Positions 6,420-14,134 of a DNA stretch of 16,527 nucleotides are shown in pieces. Every line of letters begins with the position of its first letter. The first letter of the stretch is position 1. The notes under the pieces were generated by a model that was not told the DNA's origin, made no database searches, and saw nothing but the letters and a program-made list of their open reading frames with translations. Source of the DNA: an uncultured Bacilli bacterium (GTDB lineage Bacteria; Bacillota_I; Bacilli_A; RF39; UBA660); the NCBI GenBank assembly GCA_948999435.1, contig CARJCM010000029.1:1-16527 (forward strand), read 5' to 3'. The translations under genes and the position numbers were made by a program.

Positions 6420-6869
6420 CTAATTTTCACCCTTTAAACTACGGGCATACTTCTTTTTTTCTTCCATCATAAATTCTGTAATTTCTGTTTCAATTTCTCT
6501 TAAAGAATCCTTAGATAAATTAGTAATTACAATAACTTCTTTAACAGTATCAATAGTTATCTTACCCCATAATAAACCTTGATACACTTGCATATCATTA
6601 TATAAATCTGGTGTAATACTACTTAAGAAATATCCCCAAACTACTCTTTTTTGCCCAATTAAAATTCTTTTATTAGTAATAGCAATAACTGCAGTAGAAG
6701 TTAAATCATAAAATTTATCATTCTTCTGTCCAGCAAAAGCATATTTAACATATTCCCCTGGATTTAAATGTTGTTCAATCACATTTGCGTGTTTCTTTAA
6801 ACGCCACCAAGTAACACCACCTGGAAATTTTTTCTTATATAAAGTTACATGATCATATACTTGACCCAT
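6420..6869 (-). CDS. PH-like domain protein (149 aa)
   Basis: Probable cytosolic protein with a bacterial PH-like fold of the YokE/bPH type. The middle (about residues 38-125) has the typical sequence: an L-x-P-G-E-x-V-x-Y-A-F strand, then T-A-V-I-A-I-T-N-K-R-I-L-I, where TNKRIL is the usual bPH hallmark, and later strands ending in D-T-V-K-E-V-I-V. The preceding 30 residues contain G-G-V-T-W-W-R-L-K-K-H, and the C-terminus is a charged helix. Bacterial PH domains often sit at membranes or oligomerise, and the exact ligand is unknown. The ATG at 6869 has GGTGG 5 bases upstream; an in-frame TTG at 6881 does not. First gene of a three-gene operon. Confidence 0.78.
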   Translation of the reverse strand: MGQVYDHVTLYKKKFPGGVTWWRLKKHANVIEQHLNPGEYVKYAFAGQKNDKFYDLTSTAVIAITNKRILIGQKRVVWGYFLSSITPDLYNDMQVYQGLLWGKITIDTVKEVIVITNLSKDSLREIETEITEFMMEEKKKYARSLKGEN

Positions 6870-6885
6870 ATCTACCACCAATTTT

Positions 6886-6914
6886 ATTTTAAACTAATTT
6901 CTTCTAATTTACAA
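6886..6914 (-). promoter_or_regulatory. Promoter of the PH/LysM operon
   Basis: Minus strand: -35 TTGTAA at 6914-6909, a 17-base spacer, -10 TAAAAT at 6891-6886; start near 6879. It lies just downstream of the terminator of the preceding gene. Confidence 0.65.
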
Positions 6915-6920
6915 GTATTT

Positions 6921-6952
6921 AAGAAAAGAAAAAATAATACCCTAAGATATTA
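6921..6952 (-). terminator. Terminator of the 432-residue gene
   Basis: Minus strand: stem 6952-6946 with 6941-6935 (7 pairs, one G-U), a 4-base TTAG loop, then ATTTTTTCTTTTCTT. It begins two bases after the stop codon (6955-6957). Confidence 0.72.
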
Positions 6953-6954
6953 CT

Positions 6955-8253
6955 TTAACAATTTTTTTCTAATACTCTACTTCTACCTTGCTCTAAAGTA
7001 CCTTTTAAATCAATAGCAGCTTGGAATTGTTCTTCAGCTAATCTAAAGTATTCCTCTTTGTTTCCACCAACTAAATTTGCTAAATCTTCAAAAGATTTAT
7101 CAATAAATTCTTTTGGAGCTAAAGGGTCACTTTCTTCTTCCATTAAATTATTTCTAAGAGCTATTCTTTTACCAAAAGCACATAACTCATTGGCAATAAT
7201 TCTTGCAAGTTTTTTATCTTTTAACTTAAATTCTATGACTCCAATAATATTTTCTATTTCAGCAATTGATATATTTCCTTCATTAAATAATGGTAAAACA
7301 AATTCTTCATTATCTAAGACATCAATATCTTTTGGACCATCATAACAATACCTAAAAGAATTATGTTTAATTTTTATATCATTTTTTTCTTTAATAATAT
7401 CCACATAATGATGTAAACCATCACAACCATATTCAAATACCATAGCAGATAAAGGATTATCTTGGTTTGTATCTGCAAAAATACGTGTTATCATATCAAC
7501 AGGAATATCATAAATAACATCTTTTTTATTAACATCCTCTAAACAAATCCCACGTAAATAACTACATAATCCTTCTTGTTCAAATTGATTTATTACATAA
7601 ATAACTTTAGAATTCTTTTCATAACTATATTTATCTTGACGACAATTAGTCTTTATCCAATCAAAAGCATCGTAAGTATATAATTGTTGAAAATTATTAC
7701 AAGCAGAACTTGGACTATCTTTATCAACCACATATCTTTTAGTTAACAGTTTTTGTTCCCTCACTTCTCCATCATATAGTACATCTTGCCCATATTGAAA
7801 TTCATAACCAATTCCTTTTGATAAACTAAACATACTTATATGATTAGCATTTTCCTTTATAAAAATTAGCTTCTTATCATTATTTTTAAATACCATTCGT
7901 GAAATAATAGGCTCTTCTCCACCTATATAATAAAGAGTTTCCCACTCACTTATAGGACTTATTACATTCACTCTATTAAATCTAATTTTATCTCCCCAAT
8001 AATTAAATAATCTAGCATCACCTGTATATTCAGCTTTATATATTGTATTAGTTTTTGTGTTAAGAACTTCAATTGCTGGTATTTTAAAATCAATATTTAC
8101 TATTTCAAAATCATCTTGATTTTCTTCACATATTGAAATATTAAAAAACTTAGCTACATCTTGAATAGTTGCTTTTCCATCTGTTCTCTCACCAGTATAT
8201 CTCTTATAAGTTCTCTTTATCGCCCTTTTTATATAATCTAGTTTATTATCCAT
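6955..8253 (-). CDS. Hypothetical protein, single-gene unit (432 aa)
   Basis: I do not recognise this protein. It is soluble, acidic to neutral, without signal peptide or membrane helix. Residues 1-35 from the ATG are basic and helical, with a possible helix-turn-helix-like G-K-A-T-I-Q-D-V-A-K-F-F-N-I-S-I. The centre (about 40-300) has mixed beta-rich sequence with several aromatics and scattered cysteines, and the last 120 residues are helical and charged. The ATG at 8253 is preferred over 8283 because TTGGAGG precedes it by 7 bases. It is flanked by terminators on both sides and is not part of the neighbouring capsule-type operon. A regulatory or DNA-related role is only a guess from the N-terminus. 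Confidence 0.65.
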   Translation of the reverse strand: MDNKLDYIKRAIKRTYKRYTGERTDGKATIQDVAKFFNISICEENQDDFEIVNIDFKIPAIEVLNTKTNTIYKAEYTGDARLFNYWGDKIRFNRVNVISPISEWETLYYIGGEEPIISRMVFKNNDKKLIFIKENANHISMFSLSKGIGYEFQYGQDVLYDGEVREQKLLTKRYVVDKDSPSSACNNFQQLYTYDAFDWIKTNCRQDKYSYEKNSKVIYVINQFEQEGLCSYLRGICLEDVNKKDVIYDIPVDMITRIFADTNQDNPLSAMVFEYGCDGLHHYVDIIKEKNDIKIKHNSFRYCYDGPKDIDVLDNEEFVLPLFNEGNISIAEIENIIGVIEFKLKDKKLARIIANELCAFGKRIALRNNLMEEESDPLAPKEFIDKSFEDLANLVGGNKEEYFRLAEEQFQAAIDLKGTLEQGRSRVLEKNC

Positions 8254-8271
8254 AATAAAACCTCCAAGTTC

Positions 8272-8277
8272 ATTATA
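8272..8277 (-). promoter_or_regulatory. Possible promoter -10 for the 432-residue gene
   Basis: A perfect TATAAT is read on the minus strand at 8277-8272, 19 bases before the ATG. No convincing -35 is seen at 17 bases (only a T-rich stretch), and the leader would be about 12 bases long, just enough to hold GGAGG. Confidence 0.42.
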
Positions 8278-8301
8278 CTTCAATATTAAAAATTTTAAAA
8301 C

Positions 8302-8324
8302 AAAAAAGAAACAATTTCTGTTCC
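8302..8324 (-). terminator. Terminator of the Wzz/kinase/phosphatase operon
   Basis: Minus strand: GGAACA (8324-8319), a 5-base loop, TGTTTC (8313-8308) with one G-U pair, followed by TTTTTT (8307-8302). It begins four bases after the phosphatase stop codon (8328-8330), showing that the operon ends here. Confidence 0.75.
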
Positions 8325-8327
8325 CAT

Positions 8328-9059
8328 TTATAAATTTTCATTATTAATTATTTTTAAAGGATTTAGATATAACAATAGATTTAATTTATCACTAGTTAAA
8401 ACTTTTCTTAATTTTATCATACTTTTATCAAGCATATTAGTATCACCTATATGATGAAAATCAGTTGCTAAAACTTTAACTTTATCATCCTTTAATAACA
8501 TTTTAATTATTTTTTTAGCTCTATTACCATATTTACCAGCAATACTTTCAATATTACATTGTAAAATACAATTATATTCTAACAAACTATCTAGCCTTTT
8601 ATAATTATCTTTAAAATAAGAATAACGTTCAGGATGTGCAATAACTGGTATCAATCCATAATCATTAAGTTCACAAACAATATCTTCTATATAATGTAAT
8701 GATTGGTTCATAGGAAACTCTATTAAAATATATTTACTTTCATTTAAAGTTGTAATTTTACCAGTATTTAGAAGCTCAATTATTTTATTAGAAACAAAGA
8801 CTTCATTACCCAAATACAAATTTACATCGATATCTTTTGTAGCTTTCTTTATTTCTCTTAAAATATTTTTTCTAGATATAACATCACTTTGATATTTTGA
8901 CTCTGAAATATAATGACTAGTAAGAACAATATCGGTAACGCCAAATTTTCTTAAATAAGAAATATTTTCTACTGCCTCTTCTATTGTTTTAGCCCCATCA
9001 TCAACCCCAAACAAACTATGGTTATGAATATCAACTATTTTATTCGTAATATTTTCCAT
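8328..9059 (-). CDS. cpsB: CpsB/YwqE-type tyrosine-protein phosphatase, PHP domain (243 aa)
   Basis: A manganese-dependent protein-tyrosine phosphatase of the PHP superfamily that removes phosphate from the tyrosine cluster of its partner kinase. From the ATG the motifs are DIHNHSLFGVDDGAK (10-24), LTSHY near 50, the NEVF region near 90, IAHPERY around 140-146 and TDFHHI near 200-205, which supply the metal-binding His/Asp/Glu set. Length matches the family (about 245-255). The ATG at 9059 is preferred: GGTGG lies 5 bases upstream, inside the last codons of the kinase gene. A GTG at 9068 sits within that site. Overlap with the kinase is 20 bases. Last gene of the operon, and unlike in capsule loci no sugar gene follows. 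Confidence 0.93.
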   Translation of the reverse strand: MENITNKIVDIHNHSLFGVDDGAKTIEEAVENISYLRKFGVTDIVLTSHYISESKYQSDVISRKNILREIKKATKDIDVNLYLGNEVFVSNKIIELLNTGKITTLNESKYILIEFPMNQSLHYIEDIVCELNDYGLIPVIAHPERYSYFKDNYKRLDSLLEYNCILQCNIESIAGKYGNRAKKIIKMLLKDDKVKVLATDFHHIGDTNMLDKSMIKLRKVLTSDKLNLLLYLNPLKIINNENL

Positions 9060-9717
9060 AATAACCACCGTAATATTTATTTTTCTTTACTTCGGTATTA
9101 TTTAAAACTACACCTAAAATATTAGCTCCAACATTCTCTAGCTTTTTCTTAGTATCTTCTACTAATGCAAATGAAGTTGATTTTTCTTTTGTAACAATAA
9201 TTACTCCATCTACTAAAGTACCAACAACCAAAGAATCTGGTAAACCATTAATCGGTGCTCCATCAAAAATAACAATATCATATTCATCTTTTAAGATTTC
9301 TACCAATTGTTTATTTTTATCAGAGTTTAAAAGTTCACTAGGATTAGGTGGAGTAACTCCTTTAAACATAATTTCTAAATTTTTAATTTCAGTATCATAA
9401 ATATAATTACGATAAGCTTCATCAACATCTTTTAAAAGTAGGTTAGATAAACCCTTTTTATTATGACGGTTAAAAATAGTATGTTGTCTACCTTTACGAA
9501 CATCAGAATCTACTAATAACACTTTACTACCAGAATCTGCAAAAGCAACAGCAAGATTAGCAGCAATAAAACTTTTACCCTCACTAGGAACACTACTAGT
9601 AACTAAAATTGTTTTAATCTTTTTATCAACAGATGAAAATTGCAAATTAGTTCTTAGTGTTCTAATCGCTTCACTCATTGAAGATTTAGGGTCACTTTGA
9701 ATAATTAATTCATTCAT
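9040..9717 (-). CDS. cpsD: CpsD/YwqD-type bacterial tyrosine kinase (225 aa)
   Basis: Cytoplasmic BY-kinase, which autophosphorylates a C-terminal tyrosine cluster when activated by the membrane adaptor. Walker A is SSVPSEGKS (41-49), Walker A' is VLLVDSDVR (66-74) and Walker B is IVIFDGAP (148-155). Near the N-terminus, S-E-A-I-R-T-L-R-T-N (15-24) is the usual oligomer-contact helix. The C-terminus has six tyrosines in the last 11 residues (YYGGYYGKYYE), the expected phosphorylation cluster. It is a complete, ordinary-length member of the family. GGGGGA in the last codons of the Wzz gene serves as ribosome site, with three bases separating the two genes. The same DNA that encodes the tyrosine cluster carries the start signals of the phosphatase. 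Confidence 0.95.
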   Translation of the reverse strand: MNELIIQSDPKSSMSEAIRTLRTNLQFSSVDKKIKTILVTSSVPSEGKSFIAANLAVAFADSGSKVLLVDSDVRKGRQHTIFNRHNKKGLSNLLLKDVDEAYRNYIYDTEIKNLEIMFKGVTPPNPSELLNSDKNKQLVEILKDEYDIVIFDGAPINGLPDSLVVGTLVDGVIIVTKEKSTSFALVEDTKKKLENVGANILGVVLNNTEVKKNKYYGGYYGKYYE

Positions 9718-9720
9718 TAT

Positions 9721-10404
9721 TTATTTTCCCCCTTTTTTCTTAGTATATTTAGGAACTGAACCTAAAACTGGTAATCCTATTTTTTGTTCAATATCCTCTT
9801 CTGTTTTAATAGTATCATCAAAATAGAAGAATAAAGCTACAATTAAACTACTAATTAAGAAACCTAATCCTGCTCCAATTACAAATTGTTTTAAGACATT
9901 AACATTATAAGGTTTTTCACTTACTTGAGCTTCATCTATAATACTAATATTTTCAATACTATAAATATCCACAATTTCTTTTTTAAACACTGTTGCTATT
10001 TCATCAGCAATACTTTTTGCAAGTTTATTATTTTCATCATAAACAGATATAACAATAAGCTCTGTATTTTCAATACTACTTACTTCTACATTTTTAGTAA
10101 GTGTTTCATAATCGATATTAATATTCATATTACCAATAACTTGTTCTAGTATCCTTCTACTTTTAATTATCTCACGATAAGTAGGCACTAAATTTTTATT
10201 TAAAGTAATATCATTTTGTGTAATAGTCGCATTATTATTATCATTTTTAGTTAATACTAAACTAGTCTTAGACTCATAAATAGGTATTTGAGTTGAAAAA
10301 GTAAAAATATAACTACCTATAAATCCTATAACTACGAATAATAACACAAATAAAATCTTGTTTGAATAATAATGTAAAAATTCAAATAAATCTAATTCAC
10401 CCAT
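9721..10404 (-). CDS. cpsC: Wzz/YveK-type membrane adaptor, kinase modulator (227 aa)
   Basis: Inner-membrane protein of the Wzz (polysaccharide co-polymerase) type that controls chain length and activates the BY-kinase through its cytoplasmic tail. It has two membrane helices (about 17-37 and 172-194) with an extracytoplasmic domain between them of about 135 residues, including E-S-K-T-S-L-V-L and N-L-V-P-T-Y-R-E-I-I-K-S. A Pro-rich segment (E-K-P-Y-N) precedes helix 2. The 30-residue tail has D-D-T-I-K-T-E-E-D-I-E-Q-K-I-G-L-P-V-L-G-S-V-P, the typical kinase-interacting region. The ATG at 10404 has AAGGGG upstream. It is the first gene of the operon. Confidence 0.92.
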   Translation of the reverse strand: MGELDLFEFLHYYSNKILFVLLFVVIGFIGSYIFTFSTQIPIYESKTSLVLTKNDNNNATITQNDITLNKNLVPTYREIIKSRRILEQVIGNMNINIDYETLTKNVEVSSIENTELIVISVYDENNKLAKSIADEIATVFKKEIVDIYSIENISIIDEAQVSEKPYNVNVLKQFVIGAGLGFLISSLIVALFFYFDDTIKTEEDIEQKIGLPVLGSVPKYTKKKGGK

Positions 10405-10433
10405 AATAAATATTCCCCTTTTTTCTAAATATA

Positions 10434-10462
10434 ATCATATCATAAAATAACCACTGTGTCAA
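10434..10462 (-). promoter_or_regulatory. Consensus promoter of the Wzz/kinase/phosphatase operon
   Basis: Minus strand: perfect -35 TTGACA at 10462-10457, a 17-base spacer, extended -10 (TGATATGAT) with the hexamer TATGAT at 10439-10434. Start of transcription is near 10427. Confidence 0.85.
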
Positions 10463-10474
10463 ACAAGAGACAAG

Positions 10475-10500
10475 AAAAAAACTCATCCTAAGACAAGTTT
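10475..10500 (-). terminator. Terminator of pheST
   Basis: Minus strand: a 9-pair stem (10500-10492 with 10487-10479, two G-U pairs), a TTAG loop, then T to 10475. It starts 14 bases after the pheT stop. Confidence 0.85.
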
Positions 10501-10514
10501 ACATTCTATAATAA

Positions 10515-12839
10515 TTATTCTATAATTTCAAAATTATTTTCTTTAATATAACTTATAAAACGTTCTTTAAAAGTTTGTAAATCTTTTTGTTCTAAAGTTC
10601 TATTATCATTACCAAGTATATAACGAATAGTATATTTATTTTCATAAACCCCTAAAAGCTCACAAGATTTAATAAGTTTACTTTTAAATTCATCTAAACA
10701 AGTTTTTAAATCACTATATTTTCTCTCATTAAGAATAATTGTATAATCTAAAGTAACAGTTGGATACTTATTAGTTTCTTTTGCAAGTTTACATTCTTTT
10801 TCTAACTTTACGAAAGTATCAAAATCAATATCAATAGTTACTACACATTTCTTTTTAGATAATTTATTAGTAAGACTTTTATTTAAAACATTAATTTCGC
10901 CATATTTATTATTATCAAGCATAATATTCTTACCTAAAGCTTCATCATAATATTTCTTTTCATTAACATTATTAGTAAAATTAATATTTTTACCTTTAAC
11001 AATTTTAAATAAATATTTAACAACATCTTTAGCTTTATTATAAACATTTTCTAATTGTTTTTCTTCATTAGCTAAAATTATACTAAGAACTCTTTTATTT
11101 TCATTATTTTTAATAATAGTTCCAATTTCAAATATTTCAAAGTTATTATAATTTTTAAAATTTTCATTTACAATATTCATTAAAGATAAAGACATATCAT
11201 CACGTAAAATATTATTAGTTTCTTTACCTATTAACTGAACATTATTAATCTCTAAATTAAATTCTTTTAATAAATTAGTATCATACCAAAGATAGCTATT
11301 AACTTCATGCATATCATATTTTGTTGCAAGCATATTTTTAACACTATATTCCTGGTCAAAAATATTTTCATGAACTGTTGGAATTAAGTCTAATTTTAAA
11401 GGTTTAGGTGTAAAATTTTCTAAGCCATAAATTCTAGCTATTTCCTCAATTAAATCTTGTTTTATTTTAATATCCTTAGTTGCTCTATAACTAGGAACTA
11501 TAACTTCTATATTAAGATCTGTAATATTTACTTTAAAGCCTAAAGTTTCTAAAATATTTTTTACTTGATTATCTTCTAAAACTCTCCCCATATAAATACT
11601 TAAAGTTTTTTTATCAAGAATTATTTTTTCTTCACCTACAGGGTTTGGATAAACATCTGTTAAATTAGACGAAATAACCATATCTGGATTTTCCTTACGT
11701 AGTAAATAAACCAATCTTTTTATTGCAAAATCTGTCATATTAGGGTCTAAGCTTTTTTCATATCTACTACTAGCTTCTGTTCTAAGACCAAGTTTTACAG
11801 CAGTTCTTCTAACACTTCCAGCATTAAATGTAGCAGATTCGATAAATGTACTTGTAGTATCGCTTAATATCTCACTATCAAGACCGCCCATAACGCCCGC
11901 AATCCCAAAATATTTATCACCATTTTTAATCATTAACATATCTTTTGTTAAAGTTCGCATCATTCCATCCAAAGTTGTATATTTGTCTCCTTCATTAGCA
12001 TTACCAACTTCAATATTTTCTACAACTCGTGAATCAAAAGCATGCATAGGTTGCCCTAATTCTAGCATTAAATAATTAGTAATATCAACTAATAAAGAAA
12101 TAGAACGCATCCCAACATAATATAAAAATATTTGCATATCAAGAGGAGTTTTATTATTTAAAATATTATCTAATTTTAAACCACAATATCTATAACATAA
12201 TTCAGGATTATTAATAACTATATCTAAATCCTTTTTATCATTTACTATTTCTTCAACTTCAAGTGGTAATAATTCATGATTAGTAATTGCACATATTTCT
12301 CGAGCTATACCATAATGTCCCCAAAGGTCTGGTCTATTAGTTAAAGATTTATTATCTATCTCCACAATTATATCATCAATTGGTAAATATTCTTTAATAT
12401 TAGTTCCGTTTACCCACTCTTTTGGTAAATCTAAAATTCCATCATGATTATCACTTATGCCAATTTCTCTACCACTACAGCACATACCATTAGAAAGTAT
12501 TCCCCGAAGAGGTCTAGATTTAATTTCCATTCCATCTATATGACCACCTACTTTAACATAAGCTGTTTTAAGACCTACTCTAACATTAGGCGCCCCACAT
12601 ACAACTTGAATAGGCTCTCTCTCTCCTATATCTACTGTTAAAATATGCATATGGTCACTATCAGGATGTTCTGTACATGTTAAAATTTCAGCGACAACTA
12701 CCGAATCAAAAGTATTACCTACTTCTTTTACCTCTTCAACTTCTGCAGTTCTTATTGTAAAAGTATTCCAAATATTTAACCAATCTATATCACTACCATT
12801 TTTTATATAACTTTTAAGTTTATTACAAGATATTAACAT
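10515..12839 (-). CDS. pheT: Phenylalanine--tRNA ligase beta subunit (774 aa)
   Basis: Beta subunit of the alpha2beta2 enzyme that charges tRNA-Phe. It carries tRNA anticodon contacts and the editing site for misacylated Tyr. Domains in order: the N-terminal EMAP-type tRNA-binding domain (about 40-150, with HPDSDHMHI at 58-66 and VCGAPNVRVG near 80-89), the B3/B4 editing domain (about 205-370, including GQPMHAFD), the B5 domain (about 400-475, including the P-S-Y-R-A-T-K-D-I region), the catalytic-like core, and the C-terminal FDX-ACB anticodon-recognition domain (about 688-774, beginning K-Y-P-T-V). Slightly shorter than the usual ~800. TAGGAGGG precedes the ATG. It follows pheS by 10 bases. 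Confidence 0.97.
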   Translation of the reverse strand: MLISCNKLKSYIKNGSDIDWLNIWNTFTIRTAEVEEVKEVGNTFDSVVVAEILTCTEHPDSDHMHILTVDIGEREPIQVVCGAPNVRVGLKTAYVKVGGHIDGMEIKSRPLRGILSNGMCCSGREIGISDNHDGILDLPKEWVNGTNIKEYLPIDDIIVEIDNKSLTNRPDLWGHYGIAREICAITNHELLPLEVEEIVNDKKDLDIVINNPELCYRYCGLKLDNILNNKTPLDMQIFLYYVGMRSISLLVDITNYLMLELGQPMHAFDSRVVENIEVGNANEGDKYTTLDGMMRTLTKDMLMIKNGDKYFGIAGVMGGLDSEILSDTTSTFIESATFNAGSVRRTAVKLGLRTEASSRYEKSLDPNMTDFAIKRLVYLLRKENPDMVISSNLTDVYPNPVGEEKIILDKKTLSIYMGRVLEDNQVKNILETLGFKVNITDLNIEVIVPSYRATKDIKIKQDLIEEIARIYGLENFTPKPLKLDLIPTVHENIFDQEYSVKNMLATKYDMHEVNSYLWYDTNLLKEFNLEINNVQLIGKETNNILRDDMSLSLMNIVNENFKNYNNFEIFEIGTIIKNNENKRVLSIILANEEKQLENVYNKAKDVVKYLFKIVKGKNINFTNNVNEKKYYDEALGKNIMLDNNKYGEINVLNKSLTNKLSKKKCVVTIDIDFDTFVKLEKECKLAKETNKYPTVTLDYTIILNERKYSDLKTCLDEFKSKLIKSCELLGVYENKYTIRYILGNDNRTLEQKDLQTFKERFISYIKENNFEIIE

Positions 12840-12849
12840 AATTTCCCTC

Positions 12850-13857
12850 CTAATCTATTTCAAATTGTTCTAAATAACGAATATCTCCACTATTTAAAAC
12901 TCTAATATCATTAATTTTATATTTCATCATTGCAAGTCTTGTTAAACCTATACCAAATGCAAAACCTGTATATTCTTCTGAATCTATTCCACCTGCTTTT
13001 AAAACATTAGGATGAATCATACCACTACCAACCATTTCAATATAACCACTATTTTTACAAGTAGGACATCCCTTTCCACCACATATTAAACAAGACATAT
13101 CCATCTCATAACTAGGTTCTGTAAATGGGAAAAATCCAGGACGAAGTCTAACTTTAACTTCTCTTTTAAATACTTCACTTAAAACTTGTTGCATAACATA
13201 CAATAAATTTTCAATAGATACACCTTTATCAATAACCATACCTTCAATTTGGAAGAAAGTATTTTCGTGATTAGCATCTAAATCTTCATTTCTAAAAGTT
13301 CTACCAGGCGCACATATTCTAAGTGGTGCTCCATAATTTTCCATCGCATGAATTTGATTATCACTAGTTTGTGTTCTAAGAAGCATCCCATTATTTAAAT
13401 AATAAGTATCTTGCATATCACGAGCTGGATGGTCTTTAGGAACATTTAAAGCTTCAAAATTATAATACTCACTTTCCATTTCAGGACCACTCACAACTGT
13501 GAATCCCATTCTTTTTAAAATATCAGTTACTTCACGAGCCACAATTGTAACTGGATGTAAACTACCTTTATTTAAAGCATATTCTACACTATCATCAAAG
13601 CTTACATTAGATTTGTTTTGTGCATCTTCTAATTTTTGATTAACTAATTCTTCCATTTCTTTTTTAGTAGAATTAATGAGACTTCCATATTTCTTCTTTT
13701 CATCAATACTCATATCTTTTAAACCAGATAACAATTCCTGAATTTCACTTTTCTTACCCACATATTCTGACTTTACATTTAAAACATCAGCTTCTTTTGA
13801 AACATTTTTTAAAGCACTTTCCAAATTACTTTTAAGATTTATTAATTTTTCTTCCAT
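12850..13857 (-). CDS. pheS: Phenylalanine--tRNA ligase alpha subunit (335 aa)
   Basis: Catalytic alpha subunit, a class II aminoacyl-tRNA synthetase. Residues 1-85 form the N-terminal coiled coil. The core has motif 2 around APGRTFRNEDLDANHENTFF (183-202), followed by QIEG (203-206), and motif 3 GFAFGIGLTRLAMM (298-311). A four-cysteine insertion, C256-x2-C259-x4-C264-x2-C267, looks like a small zinc knuckle, seen in many Firmicute homologues and absent in Escherichia coli. The RTQTSDNQ stretch at 161-168 differs from the usual RTHTSPVQ at two or three positions. GGAGGAG lies 5 bases before the ATG. It lies directly downstream of a T-box leader, so expression should rise when tRNA-Phe is uncharged. 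Confidence 0.97.
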   Translation of the reverse strand: MEEKLINLKSNLESALKNVSKEADVLNVKSEYVGKKSEIQELLSGLKDMSIDEKKKYGSLINSTKKEMEELVNQKLEDAQNKSNVSFDDSVEYALNKGSLHPVTIVAREVTDILKRMGFTVVSGPEMESEYYNFEALNVPKDHPARDMQDTYYLNNGMLLRTQTSDNQIHAMENYGAPLRICAPGRTFRNEDLDANHENTFFQIEGMVIDKGVSIENLLYVMQQVLSEVFKREVKVRLRPGFFPFTEPSYEMDMSCLICGGKGCPTCKNSGYIEMVGSGMIHPNVLKAGGIDSEEYTGFAFGIGLTRLAMMKYKINDIRVLNSGDIRYLEQFEID

Positions 13858-13877
13858 AATTTCTCCTCCTTATAAAT

Positions 13878-13933
13878 AAAAAAAGCCTAGAACATTGGGA
13901 CGAATATAATCCGTGGTACCACCCAACTTCTAG
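13878..13933 (-). terminator. Intrinsic terminator of the Phe T-box
   Basis: Minus strand: CTAGAAGTTGGG (13933-13922) pairs with CCCAATGTTCTAG (13899-13887), then GC and TTTTTTT (13884-13878). The upper arm contains the T-box sequence, so terminator and antiterminator are mutually exclusive. The terminator is 20 bases upstream of the pheS ATG. Confidence 0.9.
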
Positions 13934-14093
13934 ACTTAACTAGCACTTAATTTCGTTTATAGCACGACCTACTATTAAAACTCCTAAGTATGAAATTCAT
14001 ATACTTTTCTTAACTTTAAATACTTTCAGCCTTTGGTATTTAATCTCTTGTAGAAGTATAAAAGCAACTACTAATTACTTAATCAACATTTAT
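13878..14093 (-). promoter_or_regulatory. T-box riboswitch (tRNA-Phe) upstream of pheST
   Basis: The conserved T-box core TGGGTGGTACCACGG is at 13925-13911 on the minus strand, followed by a terminator and pheS. Upstream elements can be placed: AGAGA of the k-turn near 14047-14043, a perfect 8-bp hairpin TTAAATAC/GTATTTAA with a GGCTG-containing loop, and a specifier loop GAA-TTTC-A where TTC (13994-13992), the Phe codon, is followed by A and then the usual ACTTAGGAG. CTAC/GTAG flank the element and may form the base of Stem I. The specifier assignment rests on position and context. Confidence 0.93.
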
Positions 14094-14099
14094 GTTCCT

Positions 14100-14128
14100 A
14101 TTTTAACACTAATTTATTTTAATTTCAA
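14100..14128 (-). promoter_or_regulatory. Promoter of pheST
   Basis: Minus strand: -35 TTGAAA at 14128-14123, a 17-base spacer, extended -10 TGTTAAAAT with the hexamer TAAAAT at 14105-14100. Start of transcription is near 14093, at the 5' end of the T-box. Confidence 0.82.
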
Positions 14129-14134
14129 GATTTT

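Noticed and set aside
7058..7345. Plus-strand open frame of 95 codons
   Set aside because: It lies wholly within the 432-residue minus-strand gene, has no ribosome site and its composition is that of the complementary strand.
9925..10149. Plus-strand open frame of 74 codons, rich in Ile/Asn/Phe
   Set aside because: Antisense shadow of the Wzz-like gene in A/T-rich DNA; no start signals.
12444..12641. Plus-strand open frame of 65 codons
   Set aside because: Antisense to the tRNA-binding domain of pheT, which is strongly supported.
13940..13970. Direct repeat TAGCAC within the T-box leader as a protein-binding operator
   Set aside because: Two copies only, in a structured RNA leader already explained by the T-box.
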